Shown piece by piece: positions 22,601-33,789 of a stretch of 64,000 nt of DNA (the first letter of the stretch is position 1; each line of letters starts with the position of its first letter). The stretch is taken from the NCBI RefSeq assembly GCF_002999335.1, contig NW_020312136.1, positions 248,001 through 312,000 of the forward strand, read 5' to 3'. The DNA comes from Cyclospora cayetanensis (lineage: Eukaryota > Apicomplexa > Conoidasida > Eucoccidiorida > Eimeriidae). A model generated the notes under the pieces. It was not told the origin of the DNA. It saw only the letters and a list, made by a program, of their open reading frames with translations, and made no database searches. A program made the translations under genes and the position numbers.

Positions 22601-24357
22601 GCGACGCTCGTTGCGTAGAGAGGGGGTTTGGGGGTTCCTAGTGTAAGGCAGCCAAAGAAAAATGCAGATTTGAGCTCTCTGGGATGCGTGTTGTGCGTCC
22701 TGCGGGAAGGAAGTTGTTGGAGGGCTGGAGCAGGCAGTCTGGCTGCGATGGCGTAGGGGCTTCATGCTGTATCTCTTTGCGCGACGAGCTGCATCAGCTT
22801 CTCCGTACGGTGCCTTTTGTATCGCTCGTGGTGCACCCAAGTTTGGCCGTAAAGTTCGTGTTTCACAGCCTCGCACATGCGTTCTTGTCACACCGGATCT
22901 CAAGGCTTAAGAGTGCTCATGCTGTGGTTTTTGTATGTTGCTGGATAGAGAGGAAGGGGCGATATGTCTCGCGGCTCCAAGATCTCCGGCCCTTCTTGGG
23001 CACGTACTTTGAGGATGTGCTACGCGGCGTAACGAATTGCAGGACTATAGGGCAGCTCAGGTGGGAATTCGCGATTTTGGTCTTGGTGATTTTGGATATT
23101 TCCTCTGCCAGTTGTTCCTGGCTGCATGACTACAGCTTTGGTAGTGGTGGTAGTAGTAGTTGTTGTAGAGGTGGGAAGGGTGTTTTGTGCATGCGCAAGC
23201 AAGCAAGGTGTGCGTGTGTGTGTGTTGGGGCTCCGTCTCGTTTGTGCATCGGTGTGGCCGTGCAGCAGCGCCTTCCGCAAGGTGGCTGTATGTGTCACGC
23301 ACATGCGGTGTTGTTGTCAAAGGGGAGGGGAGATAGCTAAGGCTGCGAAGCGTGTGCATTCTATGTCTGCCGCTGCCCCTTGCTAGTTGTGCCTGTATGC
23401 AGCACGTGGTCTTCCGTCTTTGATGCAACAGAATCGACGCCTTTGAAGTTGGCGGCCCAACAGATCATTGAGGTCCTAAAAAGCGGCCTCACTGCCCCCC
23501 TGTCGGTGTCCGTGCCCTCCGCGGCTGCTGCTGCTGGGGCTGCATGCGCGCCTGCTGCGCACAACGTTGTTGGTGTTGCATTGGATATTGTTTCGCTTCC
23601 TGGACATGCGGGTGCTCCTGTTCGGTATACCGCCCGTGGCCCTGCTGGCGAGCACTGCATCCTTCGCATTCCTTCTCTGACGAACGATTCTCATGTGCGG
23701 GCAGACGACTCTGCAGACATGGCAACGGACAACCCCACCCTGGGAACACCTTCATACGGAGGCGCTTGCCCCCCGCCGCATGCGGCACGAGGCTGCACGG
23801 CAGAGGAGACCAAGCCGTTCCCCCATCAGGTTCATGTGGGGGAGGCACTGCTGAGCCGTTGTAGGCAGCAGCAGCTCGCCAGCCAAAGCCCTCCGGAAGA
23901 TCCCACGCGTGGCCTCAGGGCGGGGGCCTTGTGGGGAGGCATCGACTCCTTGAGCGTCGCTTTCGGATCTCCAGCTTTAGAGCCGGCTTCGGGCGTGAAG
24001 GATCTGATACAATGTAACGGGCACCCCCAGTTCACTGTGCAGGCAGGTCAAGTCATTTTTCCGTCATTCACAGCCACAGATCTCAGCATGGACGGCATCT
24101 GTTTGCGTCCCATCTGCAGCAGACTGCCCAGTCGCACGACCAGTATCTGCGGCGAACACGACGCCGTGCACGCGGACTGGGCCCCCTGCCGCATCGATTC
24201 CCGCCACGCAGAAGAGGCCCTCGACCATCAATCGGCAGATGCATGCGGCTCTTGGATGGAAAGAGTAGCTCATGCCAACGGGGGAGGCTCTCTTTCGATC
24301 AGCTTTTTTAGCGCTGCATCGCGGACGCACAGAGCGCCTTCCCCGATCTGCAGCTAG
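19645..24357 (+). CDS. Orphan multi-exon protein with internal coiled coil (tentative model)
   Basis: I do not recognise the product. The first exon runs from ATG 19645 to about 20572, where a GTACGT donor ends it. It is Ser/Ala/Gly/Cys-rich and contains a CADCRQPVVGCCPE cysteine cluster. A second strong coding block lies at about 21890-22480, read VDFAHLGPDRFVLCLEGET, then low complexity, then a predicted coiled coil rich in Glu/Arg/Lys (about 22230-22480). It ends at a GTGAGT donor. A last block at about 23402-24357, opened by an acceptor after GTATGCAG, reads STWSSVFDATESTPLKL and ends at TAG 24355-24357. At least one further exon is needed between the last two blocks (perhaps near 22735-22860) to reconcile the phases. 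All three blocks being one gene is inference; they could be two genes. Confidence 0.4.
20682..20848. repeat. CACATAGA/CACATAAA microsatellite
   Basis: A tract of imperfect short units (ACATAGAC, ACATAAAC) lies between the first and second coding blocks of the orphan gene, probably in its intron. Confidence 0.8.
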
Positions 24358-25680
24358 CCAGCTATTGCGGCTAGCTAGGTAGCTGGATAGGCAGACACCC
24401 GTGCAAGGTAGGCGACAGTCGCCGGTAGCTCTGGCCCGCTACTGCCTGGCAGACATAGCGAGAAAAAGGCTCGGAGAACCGCGGGGCAAAACATGGCACG
24501 ACAAAAAACAGGTCTCGGGGGAATCGAGAGTGCAGGTAGTGAAGTGGCAAAAGCTGTGTCTCTGCATCTTTAGCGCAACGATTTCAAGTGTACTTTTTCG
24601 GTGTGAACGATCTGGCACCTAGAGGGAAGCTGAGCAGTCAGTCCTGAGTTTGGAGCTGCTGCGCTGACCTTGACAGCACCCTTGGCTAGCTAGCACAAGC
24701 AAAGCATTAAGTGAAAGCTGTTTTTTGGAGGGGTTTTCGGTTGTTTTGCATGATGCTAAAAAGTCGAGCGGCCGGGCGGCCGGCGTGCGCACTTAGGGAA
24801 TGCGTCGAAAGAGAGAAAGCGGTGCTGTGAATAACGTATGCCGCATGAGAAAAATACTGCCCCCTACCGGCTCCGCTATTGCTTCTACACAGCGTTAGCA
24901 GCTGGCGATGTGGGGATGAACGCGAGGGTCTGTATGTGCGCCCCGAGCGTTTTTGCGTGTAGTGTGTCTTGAAGCGCGCCGCTTCGCCGTTTTCCCTTTG
25001 CGTAATTGGCATGCATGAATGCGTGCGTCCACACTCACTTTTGACTGCGCAGTACAGCTGCAGCAAGTGCTAGATGCAGGAGCAGGTGCGGCGTCATATT
25101 GGGGAGTTGTCGCGCTACCGCGTGCAAACCTGGTAGCAGCAACGGTGGCGTTGGATACAGTAAGCTCGTAGCTTGATGCGATTCGATGGGGAGTGCCTGT
25201 GTTTGCACGTCGGGGGAAAGAAGTTTAAGCCCTATATACATATATATATATATACTTCTACGCCCCGGGGGACGCAGTGGATCAACTGTTTAGGCTCCGT
25301 CCGCACCAACTAATCAATTAAAGACGGGTGGAACGTAGTACAGCTCGAAAACTTTTAGGAAGCAGTAAAACCGCCGAGATGCTAGGCTGCCATATAATGC
25401 TAGCAAGGGAAGCAGTGCATCACACTTTTTCGTGTGTTTAGGTGTAGTTTTAGTTTTTCAGCGAGAGCCCGTGGTGGGGGACCCCCTGAGTGCGCACAGG
25501 GCGGAAAGGCGTGGCAAGTGGCGAGCACAGACCCTTCCAGCCTCATTCGTCCCGCAAGGCCAGCATATCTATCGGTTCTCCCTGCAGCTTGCGTATGTTA
25601 GAGGGAGCATGTAGAATTGCTCCTAGCTATATGCGGCCGCAGCCATTGCCGCTTCGCCAAGAAATCGAGTGGCGCTTTAT
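24358..25680. other. Intergenic region between convergent genes
   Basis: About 1.3 kb between the 3' end of the plus-strand orphan gene and the 3' end of the minus-strand mitochondrial carrier. It contains only short open frames and a small TA tract near 25237. The 3' UTRs of both genes probably lie here. Confidence 0.5.
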
Positions 25681-28614
25681 TCAAACGGAGCACAGCCCCT
25701 CTTGCAGGAGCATGCCTTTAAACCTTTCGTTTAGACTGAATGAGATGCCAGCAGCAGAAAAGCCTTTTACCCAGCACAGCGATGCCCCTTTGTACAGACC
25801 CCTCACACCCCCCCGACGGTAAATTTGGCGGAAAGCGTCTAAAGTTGTGAGACGCCGATCGCAAAGAGCACCCTTTTCCTGCAGCAACACACGGCCGCAA
25901 ACAGAGCGCTACCCGTATATGGAGAGGGACTCCCGCCGAAAAAAATGGATTGTGATTTGCTTTTAGCAGAACAACATGAAAGCACATGAACAGTGGGCAA
26001 GAAACTTCCTGCCAAGGGCCTTTCCGCCTCGACCGCAGATCCCAACACATACATATACACACATATATATATATATACATATACATACGCACATCTACAT
26101 GTATACACACACAGCATTCCCTCGAAAAGGGTTGCACGCGCATGCATGCCTTGAATGCGCAACTAGCCGGCCGGCCACACCATGCTCAAGGCTGCGGCTC
26201 GCTGGTGTAAGTGTGCCTCCCTCCTTACGCTGTATTTGTGGAGAAAGGCGTTTGCCTGCATCAACTTCCGCACGGAGTCCAGCGGATATGTGAGAGTCTG
26301 CCCAAGGGCGCCCGCGAAGCCGCCGCACACGACGCTGTGCAGAGTCGTAAATTCCTCGCCTCTTTCCTAAAAAGCACAGGAGCCGAAGGCACACATAGCA
26401 TGGGTAGAGGATGGGAATATGTGCAGGAGCTGCTGCTGCTGCTGCTGCTGCATTCGCGTCCCTCCAAAAGGCTACGGCACGCTGGACTCGTGCATCGTGT
26501 TGCAATGGACAGAGAAAAAAAAGGCGTAGCGCAGCCCCCCTCCCTTTCAACCGAACCCCACAGGCAAATGCAGAAAAAAGGGTTTTGTTGTGTTTGCTGC
26601 ATTTAGAACTGCGCTATCGGCAACTGATTGAGGCTTTACGGTGTGATATGAAGAAACCAACGGGAAGGAGCACACAGACAGACACATACACAGAGAGACA
26701 CATACTCATACACAGCGAGACATATACACAGATGAACCTGGCCTCGTATTTTCTGCTTACGAGAAATCGTTGTTTGAGGGTCTCGAAAGTGAAGAAGGAA
26801 ACGGAAGCGTAGGGAACAATGCCTAGTATTGTTGGTAAGAAGCCTCGATAAAGAGAAGCTGCCCCCTCATGCCGCAGCATGGACACCTGAAATACGCATA
26901 CCGGCAGCAGCAGGTCTGTCAAGAGGGTCGTTTGGCCCCTTTCGCCGCGGCTAAGGAGTGTCGCTGGAGGATGAGCAGGAAATACTGAAAGCCGGTATGC
27001 CCCTTATGCATTGCATGCGCACAGGTAGGTGGGCAGGCAGGATCAACAAACGCGAGGTGACGCAGAAGGGTGGCTGAAGAAGAAAGACTCCCTCCCCTAT
27101 AGCACAGTAGACCCCAAGGAGGGCGCACACGATGGCTGCCACAGACGCATGGAAAAGAGGGTTGCCCTTTTTGAAGGAAGGGAGCTTCTTAGCCGACATA
27201 AAAATCGCTGCAACGGGCCATAAGCAGGGGGAGGGAGGAGGGGAGAGGATGGGGGGGGGGGGGGGAAAGAGGAGAAAAAAAAAGCGCTAGAGCCACGCGC
27301 GGCGTTGGCTTCACAGCAGTAGTAGCAGCAGCAGCAGCAGCAGTAGCAGTAGGTTTCTCTCACCTGGTGATAACTTAAGCGGTGCTTGGTGACGCTCATG
27401 CGTGTGTTGAGTACGTCCAGCGGATAAGTCACGACTGTTGAGGTGGCCCCTGCGAATATGCCGTGGAAGGGGCATCCCAAGAAAGGGGATAGCAGCACAG
27501 GCAACGGCGCGAGCCGCAGATATTTTGCGCATGTAAAACACATGAATACACACAAGGAAAGGTGAGGGAGGCATCACGGCGGAGTGCCAGAGACAACATC
27601 CGAGAGGCTTTCTCTAAGGCCGTCTCTAGGGTGCTGCATGCGCTGTCAGCCGAAAGCTTAAGGCTGCTCCGCAGCGTGCAAGGAAGACGTTGGAGGGAGG
27701 CTGACTCTCTTGTGCTTACCTGCAGCTGCACCGGCGAGGAGTCTGTTTGCCTTTGCCCCTTCGGGGGAAAGCCGCTGCAGAGCGGCCAAATAACGATCGA
27801 ACGAGAAGTAGACGATGCCGCTATGGGGGAAGGTCCTAAGGGAGAGAGACAGAAAGAAGGCGGCATGCGCGCACAGAGAGCCGCATGCAGCACAGACTTA
27901 CGGAGGGCTTTTGAACAGGCCGAGGCAACGCTCAAAGGGGAAAAGGGGGGCGTCTTCTCCTCGGTGCAGACATTGAGGTTTCTTTCATGAGCTGTGCGAG
28001 GGTGAAAAAGAAGAGAAAAACTGCGCCAACGCGCCGTGGGGGCCCTTTATACAGGAAGAGAGGCCCCTCTAAGCCCCTCACCTGCAGAAAGCAGAGGAGT
28101 TGCCCTTCCACAGAGAGAAGAATCCTTCATTACGGATCATCTTGTGGAGCTCCTTCGGAAGAAGGCGGAGGGAGAAGGTGGTCCCTACTACCGCGCTTCT
28201 GACCTGAGGCAAAAGCACCCCAGTTGGAAACACCGGGGAACGTTGAGCGAAGGGGCCGTTCAGCTTTTCATGCATTTGTACAGCCGGCCAGACGGGCAGC
28301 TTCCAGAAATCAACAAGCGAGGCGCACAGTAGCAGCAGCTTTGCCTTTCCCAAGCGAAACCCCCGCAAAAAAGCATGCTCTTGGAATCGAACCCTACACC
28401 CTTCGATTCAGATGCTGCAACGCTGTAGGCCCCTCACCTGCAGCCGCATCTTCACCCTGTCCAGCGGGTGAACGATTGTTTTCGCGGTGGCACCCGCAAT
28501 GGAACCCCTCAAAAAGTGGCAGAGGGTACACTTGAGAGAAGCAGTGAGGCGTGGAACGGCCAGGAAGACCTTTGGGGCCCCTTCCTCCTTCTCAGCCTCC
28601 AGAGAACGCCCCAT
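25681..28614 (-). CDS. Mitochondrial carrier family (SLC25) transporter, seven exons
   Basis: An inner-membrane solute transporter of the three-repeat, six-helix carrier family. Exons on the minus strand: 28438-28614, 28082-28203, 27720-27835, 27364-27449, 26761-26886, 26229-26366 and 25681-25878. All introns are GT-AG and all phases close, giving 320 residues, typical for the family. Each repeat carries the carrier signature: HPLDRVKM (residues 49-56), YPLDVLNTR (147-155) and YPLDSVRK (236-243). The second halves of the repeats read GFFSLWKGN, ASLYRGFLPTILG and GVRGLYKGAS. The first repeat, GSIAGATAKTIVHPLDR, resembles the CoA/adenine-nucleotide branch (SLC25A16/SLC25A42 group), so a CoA or nucleotide substrate is a reasonable guess, not shown. 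The start at 28614 is the first in-frame ATG before helix 1. Several earlier ATG-containing frames on this strand are unrelated. Confidence 0.92.
26044..26113. repeat. CATA/TATA microsatellite in intron
   Basis: A short CA/TA tract in the last intron (25879-26228) of the carrier gene. Confidence 0.85.
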
Positions 28615-29241
28615 TCGCTACGGCCTTGAGGAAAGGCCCTTCTTCATCCTCGTATGGCAGAAGATCCTCCGGGAGAAAATACCCGCGCAAGAGCACCGCA
28701 TGCACTGCCCTGTGGAGGGCCCTGCAGAAGGAAGATCTCTTCAACGCCTAGCCGGAAGAAGCTTCCTATTCAAACGGACTCGTGCGCTGTGAATCGGAGG
28801 ACGAGGGCAGAAGAATGCAGCAGCATCAGTAGGGACCGATATGGAGGGGGCCCCCCAATGCAGCAGCCGCGCAGCGGCGGTGGCCCAGGGGGCGGGGCGG
28901 GGGGCCCCCTGGTTGGCGGCTCGCTGCGGTAGCAGTCGCAGCAGCAGCCACCTCAGCAACAGGTGATGGAAAACGGGCGTAGGGAGCAGTGGAGACGTCT
29001 CTTCTCCTCTAGAAATGCAGAATAGGCGCTTGTATTGTCTGAAAATGCGAGAAACCGCGTAAACTGCACTTGTCTGGACGCAGAACTCACAACAACGACA
29101 GGAGAACTGCTTGCTCAGAAACGGCACCCGAGGGGCCCCCGCCACCTTCTGCGCTGCCACCCACTCCATTCGCACGAACAAAACGCAGGACTCTTTTATG
29201 TGTGTACTTGTGTGTGCTTTTTCTGTTTTCTACGTCATGAG

Positions 29242-29430
29242 GAATGGCGGGAAGCCTACAGAGCCGCGCGCGATGAGGAGTGGCTGCTTCGGAGCGACCC
29301 TCAACCTCCGCAGGTGAAACAATCGGCGAAGCCGCCTGATGAAAGCGCAGCCATGTCCCTCCTAAGGCACCCGATTTTCGTGATGTTCATTGTTTCTCTG
29401 GCGCTCACGATCAGCGCGCACAGCTACTAG
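29242..29430 (+). CDS. Possible C-terminal exon of a small tail-anchored membrane protein
   Basis: After a CATGAG acceptor, the plus strand reads EWREAYRAARDEEWLLRSD, then a short Pro/Ser linker. It then has one hydrophobic helix (FVMFIVSLALTISA) and a TAG at 29428-29430. A single C-terminal helix with a charged N-terminal half suggests a tail-anchored protein. The first exon is unresolved; candidates lie around 28814-28970, where ATGs and GT donors occur but none keeps phase convincingly. No family is recognised. Confidence 0.35.
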   Translation, partial: EWREAYRAARDEEWLLRSDPQPPQVKQSAKPPDESAAMSLLRHPIFVMFIVSLALTISAHSY

Positions 29431-29560
29431 GCCGGCAGTGCCTGCCTCCCCTGCTTTCCTCTCCCCGCCCCCTTTGGGCCTGTTTAGCTGCCTACGACAG
29501 CGAGAGTCTGCTCCTCTTCTTCGGTTCGCTTTCCTCTCGCGCGTTCCTTTTCCGCGGAAA

Positions 29561-30862
29561 ATGGGCGGCCACGGGGGTCTCAACATTCTGCCGCAAAAGC
29601 GCTGGCACGTATACAGGGATGACAACCGTCTGCGGGTTCTTCGGGATGAGAGTGCCTTCCAAGCTGCAGTGGCAGCCGAGCGCCAGCAGCAGCAGCGTCG
29701 AGTCCTTACGGATGTCGTCATTCGGCTGAAGCGCAGGAAGCAGGCGGCAGCGACGGAGACAGAGGCCGACGCAGCAGAAGAGACAGCAGCTCCAGCGGCC
29801 TCTCGCTCTGCAGTAGCAGCGGGTTCTGCTGCTTTGCAGGCTTGTACGGAGGAGAGAGCTCTTGACGAGCTTCAGCGAGGGGCACTTGATGCACGGGTAG
29901 GCGCTGCGAGAGGGTCACAACAGAAAGCCTTACGCGAAGCTTTCGGCATGCCTGCAGCGGGTTTATCGACCGATGCAGACACAGCTTCTGTCGGGGGGGG
30001 GGCCTTGCAGCCTCTACCCCGCAATGTGGCGCGTGCGACGGCGGCTTTCACGAGGCAAGAAGTGCAGTCGCTCGAAAGGCTGCCAGCATTCGCCTCTGCA
30101 GCAAGCCGCCCGACGTGCACCGACAGAAACTCTGAGGGTCCAACCCTGGCGAGGCCTCTGACTGCACGTGGAGGCCGTGTTGGTCCTCTAGGTCGCTCAG
30201 GCGAAAGGCATTTGAACTTCTTTGCCGAGGCAGAACGGCTCGTGCAGCGGCACGACAAGGAGCGGGAAAAGTACATGCTGCAGGCGGGGCACAGCAACAG
30301 CCGGAGGAGCGAGTTCTCTGAAATCGCGAGGGAAATGAAGACGCTGTGGTATGAGCAAGAACTGCCTTCAAACAGAATTGCGAGGGAAGCGAGGGAAATG
30401 AAGGAAGCCTCGGGTAGCGGCGGCAGTGCCAGCAGCAACACTTCTCATGTAGTGGAAGCAGCTGCGGCAGAAGCCATGAGACGCATGAGGGCCTTGCAGC
30501 AAGGCCCTCATGCGTCTCTTAATGAGGGCCCCCCTGTAGCGCCTACCGCGGCTTTGCAGCATCAGGGGGACGCCAGGGAGGAGGCATGCGTAAGCGTGAG
30601 CTCGGAGAGCAGTGACAGCGAAGTATGCATTGTGGAAGAGCGAACTGCGAAGGATACGCCAGACAGCGAGACCTACAGCACCAGCAGGAAGGCGGGAAAG
30701 AAGAGGAAAAGGAAGGGCCTCTCTGCGCACTCAGACACCGAGAGTCGCAAAGAACGAAAACTTTTGCGACGAATGAAACGGAAATGGATGCTGCAGGCTC
30801 TTGAGCTGCAGACGAGGGCAGAAGCAATGGGCCAGCAAGCAGGGGACCCTGGCTCGAATTGA
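29561..30862 (+). CDS. LENG1: LENG1-like protein with CIR N-terminal domain, single exon
   Basis: A 433-residue protein in one uninterrupted exon. The N-terminus reads LNILPQKRWHVYRDDNRLRV (residues 7-26), the CIR N-terminal domain found in CIR and LENG1, which are spliceosome-associated proteins. A second family segment, RHLNFFAEAERLVQ, occurs near residue 217, matching the HxNFF(A/E) segment of LENG1 homologues. The C-terminal third is acidic, then strongly basic (KAGKKRKRKGL and KLLRRMKRKWM), consistent with a nuclear protein. The ATG at 29561 directly precedes the domain; an open frame continues 5' but without similarity. A role in pre-mRNA splicing is inferred from the family. A near-perfect hairpin sequence lies inside the coding region at 30478-30518. 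Confidence 0.8.
   Translation: MGGHGGLNILPQKRWHVYRDDNRLRVLRDESAFQAAVAAERQQQQRRVLTDVVIRLKRRKQAAATETEADAAEETAAPAASRSAVAAGSAALQACTEERALDELQRGALDARVGAARGSQQKALREAFGMPAAGLSTDADTASVGGGALQPLPRNVARATAAFTRQEVQSLERLPAFASAASRPTCTDRNSEGPTLARPLTARGGRVGPLGRSGERHLNFFAEAERLVQRHDKEREKYMLQAGHSNSRRSEFSEIAREMKTLWYEQELPSNRIAREAREMKEASGSGGSASSNTSHVVEAAAAEAMRRMRALQQGPHASLNEGPPVAPTAALQHQGDAREEACVSVSSESSDSEVCIVEERTAKDTPDSETYSTSRKAGKKRKRKGLSAHSDTESRKERKLLRRMKRKWMLQALELQTRAEAMGQQAGDPGSN
30478..30518. repeat. Perfect 20-bp inverted repeat with one-base spacer
   Basis: The left arm 30478-30497 (GAGACGCATGAGGGCCTTGC) is exactly reverse-complementary to 30499-30518, separated by a single A at 30498. It lies inside the LENG1-like coding sequence, where it encodes RRMRALQQGPHASL. 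Confidence 0.95.
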
Positions 30863-32004
30863 GGGGCTTAGTTTTATTTTTCTGCTCATAAATGTAGCAC
30901 ACGGAGCAAAGGTACTGCTAGCAGAGGGTGTAGCCTTTCGTGGGCTTGCACTTTGGTCTTTTTTTTAAATGAAAAAGCTATTTCTCATTACATCTGTGGA
31001 CAGAACGAGCGCCACACTGCCTCGGTGAAAAGCTTCGAGCTTGGGGGCCCCTCTTCTCACGGCCCGGAAACGCGGAGGGCAGTACAGAAGGGATCCTCCA
31101 AAGAGAGTCGCTCCTCGATACCCACGCCCTATAGCTGCCAAATGGTAAGAGGTGTGTTTGCAGGAAGAGACATCACACCAAGGGGAAGACCAGAAAGAAC
31201 CCTGTATAGACGGGAGTCACAAGGGGTTTGTAACGAGGAGAGGCAGGAAGCTCCTTAGCTGTCGCACGGGCATGTGGAGTAGCTAGCGAGGAGAGGGCAG
31301 AATCTATGCGCTGCGCACGCATCCGGGCGAAAACGCTAAGGGCTCCAGTTCTCTTAGGCACAGTCACTCTCCTTCTAGTGGGCAACGTAAGGCGGAGGGA
31401 AGGGATGGCTTTACGAGGTTTTCCAGAGGGGGCGCTACGGCTTAGAGAAAGGCTGGCCTTCACAAGGCAGTCATTCAGCTTCTGGGCACTTTTCAGAAAA
31501 TACAGAGGCCAGGGAGCACACCACTACGCGCACATCTCTATGGGAACCCCGATGTATATCTACATGGCCAAAGTACAGCACTAAAATACTCCCTGAAAAG
31601 GTTCGTTCGTGAGAGCAATCCTGCGACGAATACGAAACCATAATGGTCGCATTTCAGATGTAAGCAGAGCCATAGCCACGAGGTTTCCTCTTTATATTCA
31701 CACGTCCCTTTTTGGGCAGAATCGAACGGGTGAAACGCTCTACTTTAGGGGAATCCCACCACGGCACCACCAAAACAAATAGGAACAGCAACCAAATCGA
31801 TGCTACCTATGTGCGTTGCATGCATGAGACTTACCCAACCAAAAGCGTTGCATCATTCACACAACATGGGAACGAAACAACTAGATAGGACACCGAATGG
31901 CGGCGGTGTAATATATACAGCTCAAAGGCCTTTGAAGGTAGCAAATTTCAAGCAATCGCTTGTCTCGGATATGTAGATATACATAGATCGGCAGCAATGC
32001 AATA
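30863..32004. other. Intergenic region between convergent genes
   Basis: About 1.1 kb separating the 3' ends of the LENG1-like gene (+) and the orphan membrane protein (-). Only short unsupported open frames are present, and no repeat stands out. Confidence 0.5.
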
Positions 32005-33051
32005 TTACGTATCGCGTTTGTTTCTTCGTTTCCTTGTTAGTTCAGATGCCAGGAGGATAGTCTCTCTAGGGGACAAATCAGGGTTCTGCTCTTTAACAAG
32101 TAGCACCAAGTCCATATCCGGCTTCTGTTTCGTTTGCGAGGCCGTTATCTCCTTTTCAGAACGTTCTCCCTCATTCTCCCCACTGACTTTGTCGCTGCCG
32201 TCAGCCACCTGCTCCTTCGTTTCTGCGTCGTGGTTCCCAGCTTGGGAAGCACTGCCTTCTGCGCCTACTGACTCGGATTCTGAGATATTGGTGGAGGGCA
32301 CCGGGGAAGCGGAAGGCCCATCCAAACGCTCTCGCTCTGGAATGTTGCGACTGATGTGCTTCAGCAGCTGCGAAATTTTCACTATCAAACTGTCGATGTA
32401 CGCCACGAGGGCGGGAGTATCATAGTCTTTAAGTTCATACCTGTAGCCGTCTAGCAAATCCAAGAAATGCTTCAGTTCTTCTTCCGCTCCTTCATCTCTT
32501 CCACCCTTGTCACTCCTCTCTATATCCTCGAATCCCGATTCTATGGTCCGCAGCTCTGCGCTGATCGCTTCCCGCCGTAGTGCCACATGAGCCCGTAGTG
32601 AGCTTTCTGCTGCTTTCTTCCGCCTAGAGGAGGACCATGTCAAGAGTTCCTTAAGAATGATAATTGCCGCATACGCAAGAAATAGTGCCATCCCATTGGC
32701 TAAAACGTCTCCCCAGAATCCCCGAGGTTCAAGCTGCGCCTCCTTGAACTGTATGGGCACCTCAGTGACGTTTCCTTTTTCATCCACGAATCGGAAAGTC
32801 ATCGTTGGCGGCGAGGGAGGCTGTAGCTCGTGTGGCTGCTCTACAGTGTGCTCCTGTCGAAAACCATCAGGGTCGGGGCGCCCAGAGGGATACTCTGTGG
32901 GGGGAAAATCATCGAGTCCAAGGGAAGTGTGCCTTGTACCTTCAGTAACCAAGGGTTCTGCAACGTTTACAGCGGCACCTTGGGCCTTTTTCGCTAGAAA
33001 GAGAGGCACCAGCCCGAGAAAGAAGAGCAGGAGACGGTTGAAAACCCCCAT
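32005..33051 (-). CDS. Orphan signal-peptide/transmembrane protein, single exon
   Basis: A 348-residue protein that I cannot assign to a family. Starting from the ATG at 33051, the N-terminus is a strong signal peptide (MGVFNRLLLFFLGLVPLFLA, then KKAQG). It is followed by a Pro-rich, probably lumenal segment. A β-like stretch (TFRFVDEKGNVTEVPIQF) and one transmembrane helix (GMALFLAYAAIIILKELL) come next. After the helix there is a basic stop-transfer stretch (SSRRKKAAESS), a helical charged region, a Ser/Glu-rich linker and a basic C-terminus (ELTRKRRNKRDT). Topology would be type I, with the charged half cytosolic. The open frame extends 81 codons upstream to a non-ATG codon, but the signal peptide argues for the start given. 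Residence in the ER or secretory pathway is inferred from topology alone. Confidence 0.7.
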   Translation of the reverse strand: MGVFNRLLLFFLGLVPLFLAKKAQGAAVNVAEPLVTEGTRHTSLGLDDFPPTEYPSGRPDPDGFRQEHTVEQPHELQPPSPPTMTFRFVDEKGNVTEVPIQFKEAQLEPRGFWGDVLANGMALFLAYAAIIILKELLTWSSSRRKKAAESSLRAHVALRREAISAELRTIESGFEDIERSDKGGRDEGAEEELKHFLDLLDGYRYELKDYDTPALVAYIDSLIVKISQLLKHISRNIPERERLDGPSASPVPSTNISESESVGAEGSASQAGNHDAETKEQVADGSDKVSGENEGERSEKEITASQTKQKPDMDLVLLVKEQNPDLSPRETILLASELTRKRRNKRDT

Positions 33052-33789
33052 TTTACGGAGAGAGGGGGCTAAAGGCCGCAGTGGCCGCCCCTTACAAAAG
33101 TGAGCGGGCTCAAAGAAACGGAACTGCGGAAGCAGGCACTCAGAAAGCCCCCAATGGCCGCTTGAGGTATAGGAATAATATTGGCTTTCTCTGGGAGGTG
33201 CTGACAGGGGTAGCTTTCTCTTTAGTTGCCTGTGAGGATGTCTCTGTGCGTGCTCCTGCCCAGTAGAAGGACCGCTCTTGACTGTCATTGACATCTACAG
33301 ATTCTGTTCCTCTCTGGCCAGAACACCATCCAAAGCAGCATTTCCACTCGTTGAATGGAAGGCAAAAATAGAAGATCCTAAGCAATGAAGCAAGCGAGCA
33401 GCGTATACTAGACGTTACGAAGTTCTTGTAGAGGGGGGCCTCGTGGCAGCGACCTCGCTAGGCCTACCAAACCCAGGATGCACGCGGCACGTTATGCGTG
33501 GTACAGAGAGTTCTAGGTCTTGTAATGTCGATCGAAATTAGGATTAAAACCGTCCCTCTTTCTTCCGAGCTCGGTAAGCATGGCAAGAGCGTCCACGAGC
33601 TGCGGCTGATGGGAACGAAGCCAGTGCATCGATCCATCCGCAACAGCGCTGGGACGCTAGTCGCTTCCCTTATATTGTGGCGTCTACATTTTTCAAGACT
33701 TCACAAAATTTTTGGCTCGAGTCTCTTAATGGCCTTCAATGTTTTTACCTAGCATCTGCTTATCCACAAACACCACGGGCCGCCTCCTC
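33052..33789. other. Intergenic region, likely promoter of the minus-strand membrane protein
   Basis: About 0.7 kb with no recognisable gene, between the start of the orphan membrane protein and the tRNA gene. Confidence 0.5.
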
